Assembly (NCBI GenBank): GCA_965226215.1
Contig: CBDDCH010000002.1
Coordinates: forward strand, 4,030,001 to 4,094,000
Direction of reading: 5' to 3'
Length of the DNA stretch: 64,000 bases
Origin: G963668345 sp965226215
GTDB taxonomy: Bacteria > Acidobacteriota > Terriglobia > Bryobacterales > UBA6623
Below are positions 58,163-64,000 of this stretch, piece by piece. How positions within the stretch are numbered: the stretch's first letter is position 1; the number at the start of each line of letters is the position of its first letter. The notes below the pieces were generated by a model. That model saw nothing but the letters and a program-made list of their open reading frames with translations. It ran no database searches and was not told where the DNA came from. Made by a program: the position numbers and the translations under genes.

Positions 58163-58577
58163 CGTCCGCCTCTTCGATCACACCGGCAAGCGCCTTGGCA
58201 TCGGCGATGAAGTTGGGTAACAGCTTCAAGGTGGTTTCAGCAAAGCCTTCGCCATAGTCGTGTGCGGTGTCGTTGCGATTATCACGGTACTTCAGCCAGC
58301 GCTCGCACGTGTCTGGATCGATCAGCCCATGTTTGACGGCGTGCCGGAAGAGATCCTTGAAGACCAGACGGTCCGCCTGGCGGTTGCTGGAGAAATAGGC
58401 TCCGAGTCGCTTCCTCAGCAACTTACCGCTCTGCTCCAGGACGATTTCAAACTCTTTGACGCAGGCCGCTCGGTAGATGTCATAGGCGATGTCGTCCGGG
58501 TCGCTGCGCTTGAGTTCGCCCAAGGCGCGTTCCAACGTGTCGAGACAGCGTCTGAGGAACGCCGTGTTGATGTTCAT
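58155..58577 (-). CDS. HEPN toxin (HI0074-like nucleotidyltransferase substrate-binding protein)
   Basis: A 140-residue all-helical protein. KYRDNRNDTAHDYGEGFAE carries the HEPN RNase motif R-N-x3-H (RNDTAH), and AACVKEFEIVLEQSGKLLRK is typical of the HI0074/HEPN-MNT partner. It overlaps hsdM by 4 bp and the MNT-HsdS fusion by 8 bp, so all three are translated together. In known MNT-HEPN pairs the HEPN protein is the toxin. Confidence 0.85.
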   Translation of the reverse strand: MNINTAFLRRCLDTLERALGELKRSDPDDIAYDIYRAACVKEFEIVLEQSGKLLRKRLGAYFSSNRQADRLVFKDLFRHAVKHGLIDPDTCERWLKYRDNRNDTAHDYGEGFAETTLKLLPNFIADAKALAGVIEEADDG

Positions 58578-60196
58578 GATCCACGGCTCCCAAATCCCAA
58601 CGCCTTCAGGTTCTCGGCGATGGCGGCATCCAGCCTCGCGCCTTCGGCCTGCTGCTCCCTCAACTGCGAGACGAGCCGTTTCATCTTCTCCTCGAACGGC
58701 TCCCCATCTTCCTCCTGGGCTTCCGCACCGACATAGCGGCCGGGGGTCAGCACATGGCCGTGCTTGCGGACTTCTTCCAGTACTGCGGCCTTGCAGAAGC
58801 CGGGCACGTCGGCGTAATCGCCCACACCTTCCCCTCCCCGCCAGGCATGGTATGTATCGGCGATACGGGTGATGTCTTCATCGGTGAGTTCGCGATGCGT
58901 GCGGTCCACCATCCGGCCCATCTTGCGGGTGTCGATGAAAAGCACTTCACCCCGCCGGTCACGAAACTTGCCCCCTTTGCGGTCGCGGGCGAGAAACCAC
59001 AGGCAGGCCGGGATCTGGGTCGAGTAGAAGAGTTGACCCGGTAGCGCGACCATGCAGTCCACCCGGTCGGCCTCGATCAGACTCTTGCGAATGCCGCCTT
59101 CGCCGGACTGGCTCGATGACATTGAGCCGTTGGCGAGTACGAAGCCAGCGGTGCCAACCGGGGCTAGGTGGTGAACGATATGCTGCACCCAGGCGAAGTT
59201 GGCGTTCCCCTTGGGCGGGGTGCCGTATTGCCAGCGCTTATCCTCGGTGAGCCGCTCACCGCCCCAGTCGGAGATGTTGAACGGGGGATTGGCGAGGATG
59301 AAGTCGGCCTTGAGGTCAGGGTGGCGGTCGTTGTGGAAGCTGTCGCCATGGGCGATCTGCCCTTCAATGCCTCGGATGGCGAGGTTCATCTTGGCGAGGT
59401 GCCAGGTGGTGTAGTTCGATTCCTGCCCGTAGATCGAGATATCGGTCCGGGTGCCCCTGGGGGATTTTCTTCCATTTCCATTGCCGCTGGCGTGTGCACG
59501 GATGAATTCGACCGATTGCACGAACATGCCGGAAGAGCCACAGCAAGGGTCATAGACCCGTCCTGAAAAAGGCTCCAGCATCTCGACCAGGAGCTTGACC
59601 ATGCAGCGGGGGGTGTAGAACTCGCCGCCCTTTTTGCCCTCGGCGCTCGCGAACTGCGACAGGAAGTATTCGTAGACGCGTCCGAGCACGTCCTTCGATT
59701 TGGCTTCGGCACCACCTACCCGGATGTTGCTGATAAGGTCAATAATTTGGCCGAGCCGCTGTTTGTCGAGTGCGGCGCGGGCATAGTCCGTGGGCAGCAC
59801 GTCCTTGAGCGCCGGGTTGTCGCGCTCGATCCCGGCCATCGCATCGTCGACGAGCTGGCCGATGGTGGGTTGTTTTGCCTGGGCCTTGAGATGTGTCCAG
59901 CGGGCCTCGGGCGGCACCCAGAAGATATTCTCGGCGCGGTACTCGTCCGGGTCCTCCGGGTCAGCGCCTTGTTCCCTTTCGCCTTCGAGGAGGGCGTGCC
60001 TCTCCTCGAAGGCATCGGAGATGTATTTCAAGAAAATCAGACCGAGAACAACATGCTTGTATTCGGCCGCATCCATGCTGCCCCGCAGAGTGTCCGCCAT
60101 GCGCCAGAGCTCGGCATCATAGCCCGTCGTGGCACCGTGGGCACCCGGCTTAGCGTCAGAATCGGATTGCGGTTTCTTCAGTTGTCCCCGTGCCAT
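58574..60196 (-). CDS. hsdM: Type I restriction-modification, methyltransferase subunit M (system 2)
   Basis: A 540-residue N6-adenine methyltransferase: N-terminal helical domain (MADTLRGSMDAAEYKHVVLG), SAM motif VYDPCCGSSGMFVQ, catalytic FILANPPFNISDWGGE, and a C-terminal tail. It is the first gene of the five-gene operon hsdM, HEPN, MNT-hsdS, abi, hsdR. GAGGAAG lies a few bases before the ATG at 60196. It appears intact. Confidence 0.93.
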   Translation of the reverse strand: MARGQLKKPQSDSDAKPGAHGATTGYDAELWRMADTLRGSMDAAEYKHVVLGLIFLKYISDAFEERHALLEGEREQGADPEDPDEYRAENIFWVPPEARWTHLKAQAKQPTIGQLVDDAMAGIERDNPALKDVLPTDYARAALDKQRLGQIIDLISNIRVGGAEAKSKDVLGRVYEYFLSQFASAEGKKGGEFYTPRCMVKLLVEMLEPFSGRVYDPCCGSSGMFVQSVEFIRAHASGNGNGRKSPRGTRTDISIYGQESNYTTWHLAKMNLAIRGIEGQIAHGDSFHNDRHPDLKADFILANPPFNISDWGGERLTEDKRWQYGTPPKGNANFAWVQHIVHHLAPVGTAGFVLANGSMSSSQSGEGGIRKSLIEADRVDCMVALPGQLFYSTQIPACLWFLARDRKGGKFRDRRGEVLFIDTRKMGRMVDRTHRELTDEDITRIADTYHAWRGGEGVGDYADVPGFCKAAVLEEVRKHGHVLTPGRYVGAEAQEEDGEPFEEKMKRLVSQLREQQAEGARLDAAIAENLKALGFGSRGS

Positions 60197-60289
60197 ACTT
60201 CATTCTTCCTCAGGCAATCGACCGGCATCACCTAGCCAACACCCGCAGAGAAACCAATCATGAACCGAAACTTTGGTGACGCTCCCTGA

Positions 60290-60697
60290 TCAGCACGCTT
60301 GGTCCTGTAACAGCACGACACCCTCAAGCCGTGCTGCCTTCTGATCGAACGTATACAGGGGGTGGGCTCCGGATCGTTCAGCTGCGGCCAGTATCATCAG
60401 GTCGGAAAATCCTGTGCCGCCTGTGCGGAAGTGAAAGGCCGCACGGGCTACATCGTCGGCTGCCTCGATCACGAGACCCTCGGTCGACACCAGTTCTTCC
60501 AATACCGCCGCAATCTGGTCAGGGGTATAGCCGTAGGCGCGTTCCAGCACCCAGGCAAGCTCAACAGTAACCTCGCGGCAGATGTAGCCGGGACGGTCAG
60601 CCGTGAGCGACTCCAGTAATGACCGGGCGGCCTCGGCCTGTTCGGTGTCGTCGCGTACCAGATAGCGGGCGAGGATGTTGGTATCGAGTGCGATCAT
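60290..60697 (-). CDS. vapC: VapC-family PIN-domain toxin
   Basis: A 135-residue PIN ribonuclease. Acidic metal-binding residues are visible in MIALDTNILARYLVRDDTEQ (Asp5), REVTVELAWVLERAYG (Glu) and TGGTGFSDLMILAAAERSG (Asp). VapC toxins cut tRNA or rRNA. It overlaps vapB by 4 bp (ATGA at 60694-60697). Intact. Confidence 0.9.
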   Translation of the reverse strand: MIALDTNILARYLVRDDTEQAEAARSLLESLTADRPGYICREVTVELAWVLERAYGYTPDQIAAVLEELVSTEGLVIEAADDVARAAFHFRTGGTGFSDLMILAAAERSGAHPLYTFDQKAARLEGVVLLQDQAC

Positions 60698-60927
60698 CCC
60701 TTACACGCCCCGTCGGCTATGGACTGCTCCATTTCCTCCACGGTGACAGCGGGACCGTTGTGCTGTAGCATGCCGAACAGTCGACTGATCGGGCGAACGG
60801 CCAGGATTCGCACCGCTCCGTTGGAAATAACGTAGCGCACCCGGTCTCCAGCCTGTACACCAAGTGTCTCCCGCACGGGCTTGGGTAGTGTCGTCTGTCC
60901 CTTCTTGGTAATAGAGGACTCGATCAT
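60694..60927 (-). CDS. vapB: AbrB/MazE-type antitoxin VapB
   Basis: A 77-residue swapped-hairpin AbrB DNA-binding protein: SSITKKGQTTLPKPVRETLG, then VQAGDRVRYVISNGAVRIL. The C-terminal tail (TVEEMEQSIADGA) binds the toxin. It is the first gene of the pair, with GGAGGGT upstream of the ATG. Confidence 0.9.
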   Translation of the reverse strand: MIESSITKKGQTTLPKPVRETLGVQAGDRVRYVISNGAVRILAVRPISRLFGMLQHNGPAVTVEEMEQSIADGACKG

Positions 60928-60965
60928 GGTGACCCTCCAATCGCCTTCCAGTATGCACTAATTGC

Positions 60966-60978
60966 TTACTTAAAGTAA
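60966..60978 (-). promoter_or_regulatory. Candidate VapB operator
   Basis: TTACTTAAAGTAA is palindromic around its central A and lies about 40 bp upstream of the vapB start in AT-rich DNA, the expected place for an AbrB-type autorepression site. Confidence 0.45.
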
Positions 60979-61042
60979 TAGGGTAAGGCAGTTTCCATAG
61001 TAGCCACCCCTGGTCTCTGAGCTTCCATTTGTCCCTGTGAGG

Positions 61043-62155
61043 GGCGTTGGTGCATGAATCGGTGTAAGCGAGCACGCTAGCGGCGGGGGTGGGGTCCAGT
61101 CCATCATAGAGATCGGGGGGTAACGTCATGGTCGCAGCGAAGTCGAGCCGAGTCAACCGCCAGTACAAGACGAAGTACAGAATCCGGAACTGGAGGGAGT
61201 ACGAGCGTGGCCTCAGGAGCCGCGGCGACGTCACGATCTGGCTGAGCGAGGATGCAATTGCCGCGTGGGTACCACCGAAGAACGGTCTTCGCGGAGGCCA
61301 GCGGCGGTACTCGAACCTCGCGGTCCGGACCGCGTTGACGCTGCGGGTCGTCTTCAGCCTGCCGCTCCGCCAGACCGAGGGGTTCCTGGACTCGCTGCTC
61401 CGCTTGATGGGCCTCAACCTCAAGGCCCCGGACCACACCACACTCTCGCGCCGGAACCAAATCGTTGCGGTGCCGCCCCTGACCCGATCCTACGACGGCC
61501 CGATCGACTTGATCGTCGATTCCACAGGGCTGAAGATTCTGGGTTGCGGCGAATGGAACGCGCACAAGCACAAGGCATCAAAGAAACGCCGGGATTGGCG
61601 GAAGCTGCACATCGGGGTGGATGCCGAGGGGTTCATTGTGGCGGCCGAACTCACAGCGAGCAGCCGGGACGACGCCTCCACACTCCCTGCTCTTCTCGAC
61701 ACAATCGAGGTTCCCATCCGGCGTTTCACCGCAGACGGAGCCTACGACCACAGGTCAGTCTACGATCAACTCAGCGCGGCCGGTACAGAGAACGTCGTGA
61801 TTGTGATTCCCCCTCGTCGCTCTGCGGTGTCGGCGGGGCCAACGGACGGCCCATGGGCGCAGCGTGACACGGCTCTTGAGAGGATTCGCCAGGTCGGGCG
61901 ACGAGAGTGGCAGAAGGAGTCGGGCTACCGACAGCAGGCGCGCGTTGAAAACAGCTTCTTCCGATACAAGTCCGTGCTCGGAGGCGGATTGAAGGCGAGG
62001 CACGGCAAAGCACAAAGGAGAGAAGTTGCGATCGGGTGTCACATCCTCAACCGGATGGCCGAGCTGGGTAGGCCGAAATCCTGCGCTGTGGTGTCCTGAA
62101 CGAGAAGTTGGAAAAGCGCCCCCACTCGCGCCGCAGTTGAATCATGCAACAGCGC
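61043..62155 (+). mobile_element. IS5-family element, type 1, copy C
   Basis: 1113 bp, inverted relative to copies A and B, with the same imperfect ends. Left flank: vapB upstream region; right flank: inside an IS256 transposase gene. No duplication of target visible. Confidence 0.87.
61128..62099 (+). CDS. IS5-family transposase (type 1, copy C)
   Basis: 323 residues, intact, almost identical to copy A (RSYDGP and DHRSVYDQ differ from RSHDGP and DHMSVYDQ). Catalytic segments are as in copy A. Confidence 0.93.
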   Translation: MVAAKSSRVNRQYKTKYRIRNWREYERGLRSRGDVTIWLSEDAIAAWVPPKNGLRGGQRRYSNLAVRTALTLRVVFSLPLRQTEGFLDSLLRLMGLNLKAPDHTTLSRRNQIVAVPPLTRSYDGPIDLIVDSTGLKILGCGEWNAHKHKASKKRRDWRKLHIGVDAEGFIVAAELTASSRDDASTLPALLDTIEVPIRRFTADGAYDHRSVYDQLSAAGTENVVIVIPPRRSAVSAGPTDGPWAQRDTALERIRQVGRREWQKESGYRQQARVENSFFRYKSVLGGGLKARHGKAQRREVAIGCHILNRMAELGRPKSCAVVS

Positions 62156-62599
62156 TGCGGCACTGCGGAAAGTCTATCCGGCGACCGGTGAGCAACGCTG
62201 CTGGCTCCACAAGACGGCCAACGTGCTCAATAAGCTGCCGCAGAGCATGCAGGGCAAAGCCAAGCAGGCGCTGCGCGACATCTATCTTGCCGAGAGTCGG
62301 CAGACGGCGGAGGCCGCTCTGGACCGTTTCAAGAACCTATACGAGAAGAAGTTCCCCAAAGCGGTCGAGTGCCTGGAAAAAGACCGCCAAGTGCTGCTGG
62401 CTTTCTACGACTTTCCGGCCGAGCACTGGGGGCACTTGCGGACGACGAACCCGATCGAGTCCACCTTTGCGACGGTCCGTTTGCGGCAGCGACGAACGAA
62501 GGGTTGTGGCAGCCGCGAAGCGTCGTTAACGATGGTCTTCATGCTGGCCCGCCAAGCCGAGCGCCACTGGCGACGCCTGAACGGTTCGGAAGTGATTGT

Positions 62600-63898
62600 G
62601 GTTCTTCCGGGTTTCTAGTGGGCGAGTGAGGCTCGGTGGTAGTCTCGCGGGATGCAAGACCGCGAGCTATACCGCCAGATTCTGGGCATCGAAAGTCCCT
62701 GGAAAGTCGTGCGAGTGGAGCTGCGCCGAGCCGACGGCGAAGTCCACGTCTTCCTCGAACACGACGAGCAAGTCCGCTGGCCGTGCCGCCAATGCAGCGC
62801 CGTGTGCGCACTCCACGATCATCAGCCCGAACGCCGCTGGCGTCACCTCGACACCTGTCAGTACCGCACGATCCTGCACGCCCGGCCGCCGCGCAGCGAC
62901 TGCTCCGAGCACGGGCCGCGCGTCGTGCGACTGCCCTGGGCCGAGGCTTCCAGCCGCTTCACCGCGCTGTTTGAAGCTCTCGCGATCTCGTGGCTGAAGG
63001 AAGCCAGCCAGCAAGGCATCGCCGAGTTGCTGGCGCTGAGCTGGGACGAGATTCACGGCATCCTGGAACGCGCCGTGCAACGTGGGCTCGAACGTCGCGC
63101 GGCAGAGCCGATTCCCTACCTGGGCGTCGACGAGAAGAGCTTCCGCAAGCGCCATCGCTATCTCACCGTCGTCAACGATCTCAACCGCTCGCGCGTGTTG
63201 TTCGTCGCCGAGGGACGCCGCCAGGCCAGCCTGGACGGCTTTTGGAAGACGTTGAGCGCAGAGCAACTCGCCCGAGTCGAGGCCGTCGCGATGGACATGT
63301 GGGATCCTTACGTCGCCTCGACCCGGGAGCATCTCGACGAATCGGAGAAAAAGATCGTTTACGACAAATATCACATCGCGGCGCATCTGGCGAAGGCGGT
63401 GGACCAGGTGCGGCGGGCGGAGAACAAGCGTTTACTGGCCCTCGGCGACGAGCGTTTGACAGGCACGAAGTACGCTTGGCTGCGGCATCCGGCGAACTTT
63501 TCCGAGGACGCCTGGCGCGAGTTCCGCGCGCTGCGCGAAAGCGACTTGAAGACGGCGCGGGCGTGGGCGTTGAAGGAAACGGCTATGCGGCTGTTCGACT
63601 ATCGTCGCGAATCGGCGGCGCGAGCTTTCTTCGAGCAATGGCGCGGCTGGGCGAGTCGCAGCCGGCTGACGCCGATGGTCACCGTAGCGCGGATGTTGAC
63701 GGCTCGCCTCGAAAACATACTCACGTGTCTGAAACACCGCATTACGAACGCGGTCAGCGAGGGGTTGAACTCAAGGATTCAATGGGTCAAGGCCACGGCG
63801 CGCGGTTTCCGCAATCAACAGAACTTCATCAACGCCATCTACTTCCACTGTGGGAAACTCGATCTGGCTCCTTCGCCCACTTAAAACCCGGAAGAGCC
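62600..63898 (+). mobile_element. ISL3-family element, copy C
   Basis: 1299 bp with the same ends as copies A and B and perfect 8-bp duplications GTGATTGT (62592-62599 and 63899-63906). It is nested within an IS256 transposase gene. Confidence 0.95.
62652..63884 (+). CDS. ISL3-family transposase (copy C)
   Basis: 410 residues, intact, with one visible change from copy B (LTCLKHR instead of LTYLKHR). The three copies differ by very few bases. Confidence 0.95.
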   Translation: MQDRELYRQILGIESPWKVVRVELRRADGEVHVFLEHDEQVRWPCRQCSAVCALHDHQPERRWRHLDTCQYRTILHARPPRSDCSEHGPRVVRLPWAEASSRFTALFEALAISWLKEASQQGIAELLALSWDEIHGILERAVQRGLERRAAEPIPYLGVDEKSFRKRHRYLTVVNDLNRSRVLFVAEGRRQASLDGFWKTLSAEQLARVEAVAMDMWDPYVASTREHLDESEKKIVYDKYHIAAHLAKAVDQVRRAENKRLLALGDERLTGTKYAWLRHPANFSEDAWREFRALRESDLKTARAWALKETAMRLFDYRRESAARAFFEQWRGWASRSRLTPMVTVARMLTARLENILTCLKHRITNAVSEGLNSRIQWVKATARGFRNQQNFINAIYFHCGKLDLAPSPT

Positions 63899-64000
63899 GT
63901 GATTGTTCATGTCTTAGAGGGAAAGGTTTTCAAGGATGGATTGATGGTTCAGGAAAACGCCGCCTGACCTCGCCCATCCACAACATTTGACGATATCTCA

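Larger units (their letters stand above)
62157..63967 (+). pseudogene. IS256-family transposase, 5'-truncated and split by ISL3
   Basis: The frame from 62157 reads AALRKVYPATGEQRCWLHKT, ANVLNKLPQSMQGKAKQALR, EHWGHLRTTNPIESTFATVR, the C-terminal half of an IS256 mutator-type transposase (catalytic Glu in PIES). ISL3 copy C interrupts it in SEVIV; removing it and one 8-bp duplication restores HVLEGKVFKDGLMVQENAA and the stop at 63965-63967. The 5' half was lost at the IS5 copy C edge. Confidence 0.85.

Overview
The window looks like a bacterial chromosome segment that has been heavily colonised by mobile DNA. The left flank (1-8.1 kb) is ordinary chromosome: the start of miaA, an amidase, an RsbRD-like sensor domain protein, a metallo-beta-lactamase/double-rhodanese protein and a secreted protein built of carboxypeptidase-regulatory-like beta-sandwich repeats. 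That last type, with the general gene style, suggests an Acidobacteriota-like host, but this is a tentative inference. A fibronectin/cadherin-like repeat protein at 12-15 kb resembles families I associate with marine, sponge-associated bacteria. The number of insertion sequences (IS630, three IS5 copies of one type, one full and two partial copies of a second IS5 type, three ISL3, two IS1380, one broken IS256) fits a genome undergoing IS expansion.

Layout: 8.1-9.5 kb holds a 341-bp Tn3-like miniature element and a decayed conjugation ATPase. 9.6-15.1 kb is a very GC-rich insert with a one-protein sensor kinase/OmpR regulator and a repeat protein cut by IS5. 16.2-24.4 kb is defence island 1: an AbiEii fragment, a complete type I restriction system (hsdR-hsdM-hsdS) and a fourth, translationally coupled nuclease-like gene that ISL3 and IS5 have broken. 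25.0-28.8 kb is a plasmid-like module: a 274-bp element with 38-bp Tn3-type ends, a lone type I-E-like CRISPR repeat, iterons and DnaA boxes, repA, a higBA toxin-antitoxin pair, and a resolvase-only unit with 38-bp ends. 29-34 kb has a TPR protein with an in-frame amber codon, a Ser/Thr kinase truncated by IS1380 and an orphan higA.

35-41.5 kb is defence island 2: a DGQHR (DndB-like) protein, a ribbon-helix-helix antitoxin, a CBASS nucleotidyltransferase, a frameshifted and truncated cap2 (E2-E1), then conjugation and nuclease gene debris. 42-51.2 kb holds an aldo/keto reductase and an AddA/AddB-like helicase-nuclease pair. 52.7-60.9 kb is defence island 3: a second type I restriction operon, hsdM-HEPN-(MNT fused to HsdS)-Abi-hsdR, followed by vapBC. 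The right end is IS5, then an IS256 transposase split by ISL3.

The three ISL3 copies have perfect 8-bp target duplications, so those insertions are recent. Most other mobile genes and several defence genes are decaying. The two type I systems appear intact. The strongest candidate for something new is the nucleotidyltransferase-HsdS fusion that sits with its HEPN partner and an Abi protein inside a restriction operon.
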